Shown here: positions 6,926-12,698 of the stretch, piece after piece
Position numbering within the stretch: position 1 is the stretch's first letter
Layout: the number at the start of each line of letters is the position of its first letter
Assembly: GCA_902492275.1 (NCBI GenBank)
Contig: CABUKW010000084.1
Coordinates: forward strand, 1-12,698
Direction: 5' to 3'
Source: an uncultured Peptococcaceae bacterium
GTDB lineage: Bacteria > Bacillota > Peptococcia > Peptococcales > Peptococcaceae
DNA length: 12,698 nt
Made by a program: the position numbers and the translations under genes
Notes under the pieces: generated by a model
What the model was told of the DNA's origin: nothing
What the model saw: only the letters and a program-made list of their open reading frames with translations
The model's database searches: none

Positions 6926-7282
6926 ATGAATCTACAGGAAATTCAAGCATTACCGTTAGCCGTATCCACCCAGGAGCTGATGGAACCCGACGCCAAATTT
7001 GCCCAGCCAGTCGCTTTAAGGGAAGAAGAGGTGGCCGAAGCGCTGCAAAAAGCCGACAACAAATCGGCCCATCTGTTAAAAAATACAGCGATGCCGGAAG
7101 ATGAAGCGCTCAAACAACTGGTGCTGGAGCTGGTAGCCTTAAACCGGGAAATCGAACTGGCCGAAGCCAAATATCGGAAAGCCGTTACCGAAGAACTGCA
7201 CGGCCTGGCAGCCCGCATCAGCACGCTGCAAAACCACAAAACCAGAATTAGCACCATGTTTGTAGCCAACCTGTGCGGTTAA
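6926..7282 (+). CDS. Unrecognised small helical protein (118 aa)
   Basis: I do not recognise this protein. It is rich in Ala, Leu, Glu and Lys and has no signal peptide, membrane segment or metal motif; its one Cys is the second-last residue. Residues 1-30 look extended or loose. About 32-50 and 60-105 look helical, the latter with a regular hydrophobic spacing (LVLELVALNREIELAEAKY and on), suggesting a coiled coil and perhaps a dimer. The gene is convincing: AAGGAGG seven to eight bases before the ATG, an extended -10 promoter upstream and a terminator shortly after the stop. It stands alone, divergent from the nitroreductase gene and convergent to the tRNA-editing gene. Confidence 0.8.
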   Translation: MNLQEIQALPLAVSTQELMEPDAKFAQPVALREEEVAEALQKADNKSAHLLKNTAMPEDEALKQLVLELVALNREIELAEAKYRKAVTEELHGLAARISTLQNHKTRISTMFVANLCG

Positions 7283-7311
7283 AACCTGCAAACCTTATCC
7301 ATCGACAACAC

Positions 7312-7360
7312 AAAAACTGCTGGAAACAAAGAATTTTATTCCCGTTTTCCAGCAGTTTTT
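7312..7360. terminator. Bidirectional terminator between convergent genes
   Basis: A perfect 15-bp inverted repeat (AAAAACTGCTGGAAA at 7312-7326, TTTCCAGCAGTTTTT at 7346-7360) has a 19-base loop. The outer A and T runs give a T tail in both directions. It serves the 118-aa gene on the plus strand and, 160 bases away, the tRNA-editing gene on the minus strand. A second weaker hairpin with a T-rich tail on the plus strand lies at about 7387-7420. Confidence 0.85.
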
Positions 7361-7520
7361 GCATCTTGCCAGGCAAGCCTCTGCAGAAACAGCAGCCAGG
7401 AAGCCGCTGTTTTCTTTTTTAAGGCCTTCCTTTGCTGATTTGATATCTTCTGCAAACGTTTTTAAACTAAGAATCATTTCTATCGGCAGTGTGCCCTTTC
7501 CGAAACGATTTTTCCTTTAT

Positions 7521-8003
7521 TTATAACTCCACCAGCACCGCCCGATTGCCATGCTGCCTGATAAGCTGCAGCAAATCAGCAGTTTGCAGCCAGATGGTGG
7601 CTCTATTATCATTGGGATGCACACCAATTTCTCCATCGGCAAAAAAGCTGTCTACCAGCACCTCTACCCGGCAAGCCTGGTCATGCAATATCCCCAACGG
7701 TGTCACCCAGCCTTTGGGCAAACCCAGGATGTCTAATAAGTCCTGCTCGGAGGCAAAGGTCAGCGGACGGCTGGATACCATCCGCCGCAGAGCCTTTAAA
7801 TCTACCTTTTTATCCTGTCGTACCGCCAGCAAAAAATACCGCTGTTTTTTATCATCCCGTAAAAATAAATTTTTCGCTACCCGCTCCGCTTTGGGCAGAT
7901 GCAGTTCCTGCCCTTCCGCGCTGGTATAAATCCCTTTATGGGCTACCAATTCATAACCAATCCCCCGTTCTTCCAGCCAAGCCAGCACCGCCGCCTGTCC
8001 CAT
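7521..8003 (-). CDS. ProX/PrdX-type prolyl-tRNA editing deacylase
   Basis: A free-standing homologue of the prolyl-tRNA synthetase editing (INS/YbaK-like) domain (160 aa). It is expected to hydrolyse mischarged Ala-tRNA(Pro) in the cytoplasm. The match to the ProX/PrdX branch is close across the length: VAKNLFLRDDKK (42-53, with the proposed catalytic Lys44), then RPLTFASE, LGLPKGWVTPLG, IGVHPN (126-131) and a C-terminal HGN...VEL. I annotate the ATG at 8003. However, GGAGGG lies 13 bases before it and seven bases before an in-frame TTG at 8009, so the TTG may be the true start (two more residues). It has its own promoter and is convergent with the 118-aa gene. The family is sure; the exact substrate is inferred. 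Confidence 0.93.
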   Translation of the reverse strand: MGQAAVLAWLEERGIGYELVAHKGIYTSAEGQELHLPKAERVAKNLFLRDDKKQRYFLLAVRQDKKVDLKALRRMVSSRPLTFASEQDLLDILGLPKGWVTPLGILHDQACRVEVLVDSFFADGEIGVHPNDNRATIWLQTADLLQLIRQHGNRAVLVEL

Positions 8004-8090
8004 TTTCAACGATAGTCCCTCCAATCTGTGATGATACGCCGAGCCAAATTTATGCAAAAAAATAGAACGCCGTCGCAACGCCGTCCTTAT

Positions 8091-8110
8091 AAAAACATCG
8101 AAATGTTTTT
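8091..8110 (-). promoter_or_regulatory. Leader hairpin with TTCG loop upstream of the editing gene
   Basis: On the minus strand AAAAACAT (8110-8103), loop TTCG, and ATGTTTTT (8098-8091) form a perfect 8-bp hairpin. It sits just after the predicted transcription start and before the coding region. The stem is A/T-rich and ends in T, so it could be a weak attenuator or only a stabilising 5' hairpin. Confidence 0.35.
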
Positions 8111-8122
8111 GATGTCATTATC

Positions 8123-8151
8123 ATTATAGGCATTTCTTGAAAAAAACGCAA
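8123..8151 (-). promoter_or_regulatory. Promoter of the prolyl-tRNA editing gene
   Basis: On the minus strand TTGCGT (8151-8146) and a perfect TATAAT (8128-8123) are 17 bases apart. The leader to the start codon is about 110 nt. This is one of the best promoter matches in the window. Confidence 0.75.
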
Positions 8152-8250
8152 GATAAATTTCTTGACTACTGTTTCTGAATTGTCCTGTGCATAGACGGAA
8201 TGGCAAATAGTTTGCTAGCGATTCCCTCCTTTCCTCTTATTAAAATCATT

Positions 8251-8475
8251 CTAAAAAGCATTTACAGCTTTCTGCGCGGCCTTATAAGCCACGTCTTTGT
8301 ACTTCACATCATCGTTCCCTTTTTCTATCCACATATCAACAAGCAGACCAAACGTAAGAAGGTCCAGAGCAGAGCTTCTTAGCTGTACTGCTTTTTTGTT
8401 TTGAGTCAAACATAGCGTTTTATAAAGGCGTATTGCTGCAATGCTAAAAGAACCTATTTTTAGGCAAAAAGGGCG
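8251..8475 (-). pseudogene. C-terminal remnant of an unrecognised gene
   Basis: On the minus strand a 74-codon open frame ends at a TAG (8253-8251). Its last part looks like real protein: an ATG at 8334 is followed by WIEKGNDDVKYKDVAYKAAQ and then KAVNAF. It has an acidic turn and an amphipathic helix. The ATG has no ribosome binding site and the frame closes upstream at 8476, so only a 3' end may remain. About 18 bases after the stop lies a perfect AAAGGAGGG (8232-8224) with no start codon at a usable distance, as if the next gene had also lost its body. I do not recognise the family. The plus-strand terminator at 8368-8400 runs through the frame, another sign of decay. It could be chance. 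Confidence 0.3.
8368..8400 (+). terminator. Terminator-like hairpin without a gene
   Basis: AGCAG (8368-8372) pairs with CTGCT (8388-8392), with an inner AGCT/AGCT pairing, followed by a T-rich run (8392-8400). No convincing plus-strand gene precedes it, so it may be left over from a lost gene. Confidence 0.45.
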
Positions 8476-8510
8476 TCAATGTCTGAATTTTAGATATGAG
8501 CGCCTTTTTT
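8466..8510 (+). terminator. Terminator-like hairpin upstream of the radical SAM gene
   Basis: AAAAAGGGCGT (8466-8476) pairs with GCGCCTTTTTT (8500-8510) with two wobbles and a 23-base loop. The tail is T-rich on both strands. It may insulate the radical SAM gene or act as an attenuator. A possible -10 box for that gene, TATAAT (8539-8544), follows with no good -35 partner. Confidence 0.5.
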
Positions 8511-8592
8511 GTCTATGGTGAAGAATGAAAAGCGTCAATATAATGGCAATAGGTGGTAAGAAGGAACCTAAGTTGTCAAGGAGGTTTTTTAC

Positions 8593-9936
8593 ATGGATGT
8601 TAAAATGACGTTGAAGAAATTTGGTTTAGAACAGGCTTTTCGGTATCTTTATAAGGACCCGGAAACCAATTTGTTAAAACTGATGGATTGGGCTGATAGA
8701 TTTGCCGGTGAAGAATTTGTAACGCCCCGTAAATTAATCCGGCAGGCCATGACAGAACCAACGCATCCCTATTATACGTTTATTCGTCGGTTACTTTATG
8801 ATGTGGACCCCCATGTCTTGCAGACTACTGCGGTGAATTTTTTTATCCATGCCGCTTTGGAAGGTTGGACCAAACAGGAGCAATATCGCAAGCAGTATGG
8901 CTGTAACATTCCCTGGACGATTTTATTGGATCCGACCAGCGCTTGTAATTTGCATTGTACCGGTTGCTGGGCCGCTGAATATGGCAATAAACTAAATTTG
9001 CGTGCAGAGGAAATCGACGATATCATTCAGCAGGGCAAACAGATGGGCGTGTATTTTTATATCTATACTGGCGGGGAACCGCTGGTACGCCAGAAGGATT
9101 TAATTCAAATCTGTGAAAAGCATCAGGATTGTGTATTCCTTTGTTTTACCAATGCAACATTGATTGATGAACAATTTGCTGACGCCATGCTACGGGTAGG
9201 AAACTTGATTCCGGCGATTTCTTTAGAAGGTTTTGAGCCGGCCACCGACGGAAGACGGGGAGAAGGCGTTTTCCAAAAGGTACAACAGGCGATAGCATTA
9301 TTGCGGCGTAAAAAGCTGATTTACGGGATTTCTTCCTGCTACACCAGCGCGAATTTTGAATCCATTACTTCAGAAGCTTTTTATGACGCTTTGGTGGAGA
9401 TGGGCGCTTATTTTGTTTGGTATTTTCACTATATGCCGGTTGGGAACGATGCATCGCCAGAGCTGTTACCGACAGCAGAGCAGCGAGCAGAAACATACCG
9501 GCGAATTCGTCAGTACCGTGCTGCAAAACCGCTGTTTGCTATGGATTTCCAAAATGATGCTGAATATGTGGGCGGTTGCATTGCCGGTGGAAGGCGTTAT
9601 CTGCACATCAATGCCAATGGCGATATTGATCCATGTGTATTTATCCATTATTCTGATTCCAATATTCGGGAGAAAACCCTTCTGGAAGCGCTGCAATCAC
9701 CGATGTTCATGGCGTACCATGACGGACAGCCGTTCCATGAAAATATGTTGCGGCCCTGTCCAATGTTGGAAAATCCAGAAAAACTAAAAGCAATGGTTCA
9801 TAGCACACAAGCACATTCTACCGATTTACAGTCCCCTGAGTCGGTGGAGCATCTTTGTGCCAAATGTGAACGCTATGCAGAGCATTGGGCGCCAGTGGCA
9901 GAACAATTGTGGCGAGAAAGTCAGCAGCAAAAATAA
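8593..9936 (+). CDS. Radical SAM protein with SPASM-like C-terminal cysteines
   Basis: A radical S-adenosylmethionine enzyme of unknown reaction (447 aa). The cluster motif CNLHCTGC is at 118-125 (C118, C122, C125), followed by the SAM-binding GGEP at 160-163. The N-terminal part (1-105) has no known motif and starts with a helical LMDWADRFAGEEF-type block. The C-terminal half carries further cysteines that could hold auxiliary Fe-S clusters: C329 in GGCIAGGRRY, C348 in INANGDIDPCVF, C389 in RPCPMLENP, and C422 and C425 in LCAKC. The INxNGDIxPC arrangement is like SPASM proteins. I recall close relatives in anaerobic Firmicutes, with no assigned role. AAGGAGG is nine bases before the ATG. DegV follows 98 bases later, so co-transcription is likely. 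No peptide substrate gene is nearby. Confidence 0.9.
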   Translation: MDVKMTLKKFGLEQAFRYLYKDPETNLLKLMDWADRFAGEEFVTPRKLIRQAMTEPTHPYYTFIRRLLYDVDPHVLQTTAVNFFIHAALEGWTKQEQYRKQYGCNIPWTILLDPTSACNLHCTGCWAAEYGNKLNLRAEEIDDIIQQGKQMGVYFYIYTGGEPLVRQKDLIQICEKHQDCVFLCFTNATLIDEQFADAMLRVGNLIPAISLEGFEPATDGRRGEGVFQKVQQAIALLRRKKLIYGISSCYTSANFESITSEAFYDALVEMGAYFVWYFHYMPVGNDASPELLPTAEQRAETYRRIRQYRAAKPLFAMDFQNDAEYVGGCIAGGRRYLHINANGDIDPCVFIHYSDSNIREKTLLEALQSPMFMAYHDGQPFHENMLRPCPMLENPEKLKAMVHSTQAHSTDLQSPESVEHLCAKCERYAEHWAPVAEQLWRESQQQK

Positions 9937-10034
9937 CTGCAGTGAAGGTTACGCAGTACGCAATTTGCAGAAACCATGATGTTGCGGAAGGATTTTATAA
10001 TGATTGTTGATTACTGCAACAGATAGGAGAGTTT

Positions 10035-10898
10035 ATGACGAAAACGGCGATTATAACAGACAGCAATAGTGGAATTTTGGAACAGGAGGCAGAATACTTA
10101 GGGATTTATACAGTTCCGATGCCAGTGGTAATTGAGGGGCAGGTATATTATGAGGGAAAGAACCTTACACATGCGCAATTTTACCAACAATTACTGAAAA
10201 AGAAGCAGATTTCAACATCGCAGCCTGCCCCTGCCGATGTGATAACGGTATGGGAGCGGGCCTTCGCAGAAGGATTTGAGGAAGTGGTGTATATTCCAAT
10301 GTCCAGCGGTTTAAGCAATTCTTATCAGACAGCGGCCATGTTAGCAAAGCAATACGGCAATCGAGTATCTGTTGTGGATAATCATCGCATTTCTGTTACA
10401 CAGCGTTATTCGGTAGAGGATGGAATGTTGTTGGCAAAAGCCGGCTTGAAAGGTTCTGAGATAAAAAAAGAATTGGAACGGCAAGCATATCGTTCGCTCA
10501 TTTATGTAGGCGTAGATTCACTGGATTATTTGAAACAGGGTGGCCGCATCACCACTGCAGCGGCGGCTATGGGATCTTTTTTGAACGTAAAACCATTGCT
10601 GACAATCAAAGGAGAACGGCTGGATGCCTATGCAAAAGTAAGAGGCACCAAGCAATGTAAGAAGCGATTGTTGGATGCAATGCAACAAAGTGTGGAAACC
10701 TATACAAAACGAAACCAGAGTGTACACATTGGTGCGGCAGGCAGTTTTTTGCAGGAGGAAGAGCAAGCTGAATGGCTTGAAATGATTGCGGATAAATTTT
10801 CAGGACAAGTCGTACACTATGACCCATTGACTTGCAGTATTGGCTGCCATGTGGGACCCGGTGCCTTTGGCATGGGAATTTCCCAAACATTATTTTGA
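10035..10898 (+). CDS. DegV-family (FakB-like) fatty-acid-binding protein
   Basis: A DegV/FakB-type protein (287 aa, usual length). The family binds one fatty acid in a deep pocket; in FakA/FakB systems it presents it for phosphorylation. Family landmarks are all visible: ITDSNSG (7-13), TSQP (61-64), SSGLSNSY (90-97), the YLKQGGRI block (165-172) and HVGPGA (272-277). AGGAGA lies four bases before the ATG. No fatty-acid kinase (fakA) is in the window, so whether it serves lipid activation is unknown. It follows the radical SAM gene by 98 bases without a terminator and converges on the TetR gene, whose stop is only 15 bases away. Confidence 0.95.
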   Translation: MTKTAIITDSNSGILEQEAEYLGIYTVPMPVVIEGQVYYEGKNLTHAQFYQQLLKKKQISTSQPAPADVITVWERAFAEGFEEVVYIPMSSGLSNSYQTAAMLAKQYGNRVSVVDNHRISVTQRYSVEDGMLLAKAGLKGSEIKKELERQAYRSLIYVGVDSLDYLKQGGRITTAAAAMGSFLNVKPLLTIKGERLDAYAKVRGTKQCKKRLLDAMQQSVETYTKRNQSVHIGAAGSFLQEEEQAEWLEMIADKFSGQVVHYDPLTCSIGCHVGPGAFGMGISQTLF

Positions 10899-10913
10899 GA
10901 TAGACAAGCAACC

Positions 10914-11477
10914 TTACAGCGAATTGCTTTTCTCATTTGCGGGATACACAGTTCCTTTAGGATTGGATAAAAGCGCATAAAGACGTTTGGATGAGTAAAG
11001 TAAATCATAAGACATATTTTCGTCAAGCCAGTCCAATGTGATACCTACCAAAATACATTTATAAAAGCGCACCAGTAGTTTTTTATCCTCAGCAGATAGG
11101 AGAATTGTGGTGGAACGCGTATCCACATACTCCTTGACAATGTAGAGTGCAATGCGGTTCAGATGATCTAAAAAAATTTCCCGATGCAGGGAATGATAAA
11201 TATGCAAAATGGCATTTTTTCGTTCCGTGCTATATTGAATCAATGGCAGAATGCAATCAAGAGGAGAACCTAATTTATAATGGGTATGGATAATGGCATC
11301 GGCCCGTTCCTTAATCATGGTTTCTAAAAGCTCCGGAATGTCATGAAAATGATAATAAAAAGTATTGCGGTTTACTTGACAGCGTTCCACAATATTTTTT
11401 ACGGTAATTTTATTGTAGGGCTTTTCGTCCAACAGTTGCCAGAAGGCATTGATAATTGCTGCTCTTGTATGGTTCAT
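10914..11477 (-). CDS. TetR-family transcriptional regulator
   Basis: A TetR/AcrR-type repressor (187 aa). The DNA-binding helix-turn-helix is at about 24-44 (ITVKNIVERCQVNRNTFYYHF, written here as two overlapping parts ITVKNIVERC and QVNRNTFYYHF). The C-terminal domain (about 55-175) is all-helical, with a hydrophobic LYHSLHREIF-type helix near 93-102, and would bind an unknown ligand. AGGGTG lies seven bases before the ATG. The gene is convergent with DegV, so it could control the radical SAM-DegV pair only in trans. A dyad in its own promoter region suggests self-repression. Ligand and targets are unknown. Confidence 0.92.
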   Translation of the reverse strand: MNHTRAAIINAFWQLLDEKPYNKITVKNIVERCQVNRNTFYYHFHDIPELLETMIKERADAIIHTHYKLGSPLDCILPLIQYSTERKNAILHIYHSLHREIFLDHLNRIALYIVKEYVDTRSTTILLSAEDKKLLVRFYKCILVGITLDWLDENMSYDLLYSSKRLYALLSNPKGTVYPANEKSNSL

Positions 11478-11481
11478 ATGT

Positions 11482-11524
11482 TTTCACCCTAACTTTCACC
11501 CTAATTTGAGATTATTGAAATTAG
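11482..11524. promoter_or_regulatory. Operator-like dyad and tandem 11-mer before the TetR gene
   Basis: CTAATTT (11501-11507) and AAATTAG (11518-11524) are perfect inverted arms with a 10-base spacer. They lie just downstream of a possible minus-strand promoter: TTGTAT and TATTCT, 17 bases apart, the -10 at about 11522-11527. Between the dyad and the start codon, TTTCACCCTAA is repeated exactly at 11482-11492 and 11494-11504 (period 12). The gene-proximal copy contains the ribosome binding site. Confidence 0.45.
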
Positions 11525-11852
11525 AATAGCATAAAATAAAGATGAATACAATAGAATTTTCATTGGCGACGTCGCAGAGCACAAGAAATGCTTGTTGATA
11601 ACAACATGTTTCATATCGAAATACGTTAGCATGGTTGGTTTTACGGGAGCAGTTTCCGCTAATGCCGTTTTTGGAAGAAGGGAAAACAGATTGATTTTCT
11701 GCTTTGATTCTCTACTCTATGGAGGACGCGCTGTCATCGGTGAAAATAGTATAAAGTTTTGCAATGGAACTGCCACACTACGTGTATCTCTATAACAATT
11801 ATGCAATAGAGTTTGTTTTTAATGGTATTATTGCTCGGTCAGCAGCTTTCTA
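11525..11852. other. Gene-free stretch
   Basis: No supportable gene. A plus-strand frame at 11592-11795 (67 codons) has no ribosome binding site and no family resemblance. The stretch contains a 10-base perfect palindrome, GCGACGTCGC (11566-11575), and a short TTGTT-GAT-AACAA dyad (11592-11604). It may be decayed coding DNA, but no family is recognised. Confidence 0.4.
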
Positions 11853-11895
11853 AAAAGTACGCCTCATGTACAAATGGTACACGAAGCGTACTTTT
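11853..11895 (-). terminator. Large hairpin terminator of the rRNA methyltransferase operon
   Basis: AAAAGTACGC (11853-11862) and GCGTACTTTT (11886-11895) are perfect 10-bp arms. An inner TGTAC/GTACA stem continues the hairpin. On the minus strand it is followed by further T bases. It lies about 38 bases after the stop of the 79-aa gene and may also work on the plus strand. Confidence 0.8.
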
Positions 11896-11933
11896 CAAAA
11901 AACAACATCAGCCGCAAAAAAGACAATTCCGCC

Positions 11934-12173
11934 TTAAAACGCCGTATGGTCTCCCTCTCTCTGCCACACCCCATATCCATCCTCCTGGGTAATCTTCGAC
12001 AGCATTTCATATACATCGTCGATGGCTTCTTCTTTGCTGTGATAACAGTTGCCCATACTGATATGGTACAAATCCATCCAGTCGTTTTCACAGGCTTTGG
12101 TCATAAACGTCCATTTGTCCGCTTCATTTTGCCCCAAATACCAATACACTTCCTGCCATTTTGGACGAAACAT
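11934..12173 (-). CDS. Unrecognised 79-aa aromatic-rich protein
   Basis: I do not recognise this protein. It is small, soluble-looking and acidic, with five Trp and several Tyr residues (motifs WQEVYWYLG at 6-14, DWMDLYHISMGNC at 31-43, DDVYEMLSKI at 52-61). There is no signal peptide or membrane segment; Cys28 and Cys43 are the only cysteines. The frame is open further upstream, but I chose the ATG at 12173 because AAGGAGG sits nine bases before it, inside the end of the methyltransferase gene. The ATG lies one base past that gene's stop, so translation is probably coupled. A strong terminator follows. Its position suggests, without proving, a role near rRNA or translation. Confidence 0.8.
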   Translation of the reverse strand: MFRPKWQEVYWYLGQNEADKWTFMTKACENDWMDLYHISMGNCYHSKEEAIDDVYEMLSKITQEDGYGVWQREGDHTAF

Positions 12174-12174
12174 C

Positions 12175-12698
12175 CTATTTTCCCTCCTTACCAGTACGGA
12201 TGGCGTACAGCAAGATTCCCGCCGCCACCGCCACATTCAGCGATTCGGCCTGTTGATAGAGCGGAATTTTCACCAGCAAATCACCTTGCTTAATCAGTTG
12301 GGGACCGTTGGCTTCATTGCTGACCACCAAAGCCGTTTTTTGGGGAAACTTCATCTGATAATAATACTGTTTAGCCCGAATATCGGCCACTGCCAATTGA
12401 AATCCCCAGCGGTGCAAATCGGCCTGCATAGCCTCCGCATCGTCAATCTGATACACCGGCAGTTGAAACACCGCGCCCATCGTAGAGCGCAGCGTTTTAT
12501 CGTTATATAAATCCACCGTACCTTTTAAGCACAGCATAGCCTCGGTGCCGGAAGCCAGCGCCGTGCGCATAATGGTGCCCACATTGCCCGGATCCTGCAC
12601 CCCGTCAAGAATTACAATCTGCTCCATTGCAGCTACAGCCTGCCAATCCCACTGACTTTGCCGGGCAATGGCAACAATGCCCTGGGGATGTACCGTAG
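12175..12698 (-). CDS. SpoU/TrmH-family rRNA 2'-O-methyltransferase (5' end outside window)
   Basis: A SAM-dependent RNA ribose methyltransferase of the SPOUT class; 173 C-terminal residues are visible. The three SpoU motifs are present: motif 1 LDGVQDPGNVGTIMRTA (starting about 28 residues into the visible part), motif 2 VVSNEANGP (with Ser where Gly is usual before NE) and motif 3 IPLYQQAESLNVAVAAGILL. The frame continues upstream of the internal ATG at 12627 to the window edge with HPQGIVAI, typical of the end of the substrate-binding N-domain. That ATG is therefore not the start and the gene is partial. Members modify 23S or 16S rRNA or tRNA; which target applies here cannot be told. It is in an operon with the 79-aa gene. 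Confidence 0.93.
   Translation of the reverse strand, partial: TVHPQGIVAIARQSQWDWQAVAAMEQIVILDGVQDPGNVGTIMRTALASGTEAMLCLKGTVDLYNDKTLRSTMGAVFQLPVYQIDDAEAMQADLHRWGFQLAVADIRAKQYYYQMKFPQKTALVVSNEANGPQLIKQGDLLVKIPLYQQAESLNVAVAAGILLYAIRTGKEGK

Noticed and set aside
7295..7477. Minus-strand 60-codon frame with a CxxxCxxC segment
   Set aside because: It runs straight through the perfect terminator hairpin at 7312-7360 and has no ribosome binding site at a usable distance, so it is more likely chance.
8200..8382. Plus-strand 60-codon hydrophobic frame
   Set aside because: No ribosome binding site; it is antisense to a more protein-like minus-strand frame, and its hydrophobicity is explained by reading an A/T-rich coding strand backwards.
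9356..9787. Plus-strand 143-codon frame inside the radical SAM gene
   Set aside because: It is a frame-shifted shadow; the main frame carries the GGCIAGG and INANGDIDPC blocks over the same bases.
10002..10021. TTGTTG...CAACA dyad and a TATAAT before DegV as a separate promoter
   Set aside because: The TATAAT at about 9996-10001 has no -35 partner at a proper distance; read-through from the radical SAM gene explains expression more simply.
11592..11795. Plus-strand 67-codon frame
   Set aside because: No ribosome binding site, no promoter and no recognisable motif.

Overview
The window looks like a chromosomal segment of a strictly anaerobic bacterium. A Tat-exported [FeFe]-hydrogenase with a membrane module, many Gram-positive-type Shine-Dalgarno sequences and Firmicutes-type proteins (DegV, a prolyl-tRNA-editing domain protein, a conserved radical SAM protein) together suggest a diderm Firmicute of the Negativicutes, perhaps near Acidaminococcaceae/Phascolarctobacterium. 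This placement is inference; there is no rRNA or marker gene to confirm it. There are no tRNA or rRNA genes, CRISPR arrays or insertion sequences that I can see. Coding density is high, and most genes have a clear ribosome binding site and a hairpin terminator.

Layout. Positions 1-655 hold no gene: two degenerate copies of a repeat, then AT-rich DNA. On the minus strand follow a DUF1275/YoaK-type membrane protein (656-1348), a strong terminator (1558-1594), and the hydrogenase operon, transcribed right to left: hydA-like Tat [FeFe]-hydrogenase (3688-5301), HybA-like four-cluster ferredoxin with a C-terminal anchor (2845-3669), and HybB/NrfD-like membrane protein (1618-2826). The operon has a recognisable promoter, a dyad over the -35 box and a structured leader of about 210 nt. 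Upstream on the same strand lie a CadC-like ArsR metal sensor (5603-5947) and an FMN nitroreductase-family protein (6054-6599).

The middle holds an unrecognised 118-aa helical protein on the plus strand (6926-7282), which shares a bidirectional terminator with a convergent ProX/PrdX-type prolyl-tRNA editing protein (7521-8003). A gene-poor gap (8152-8592) contains a C-terminal coding remnant, an orphan ribosome binding site and two terminator hairpins.

The right part holds a radical SAM protein with C-terminal auxiliary cysteines (8593-9936), a DegV-family fatty-acid-binding protein (10035-10898) and a convergent TetR regulator (10914-11477). After another gene-free stretch come an unrecognised 79-aa protein (11934-12173) and a SpoU/TrmH rRNA methyltransferase that runs off the window (12175-12698). 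These last two form an operon.

How the genes may work together: HydA would exchange electrons with H2 on the outer face of the cytoplasmic membrane, HybA would relay them and the NrfD protein would pass them to or from the quinone pool, giving a respiratory [FeFe]-hydrogenase. The ArsR sensor could link metal status to this locus, but that is not shown. The radical SAM and DegV genes are probably co-transcribed, and a lipid-related role is possible but only inferred.
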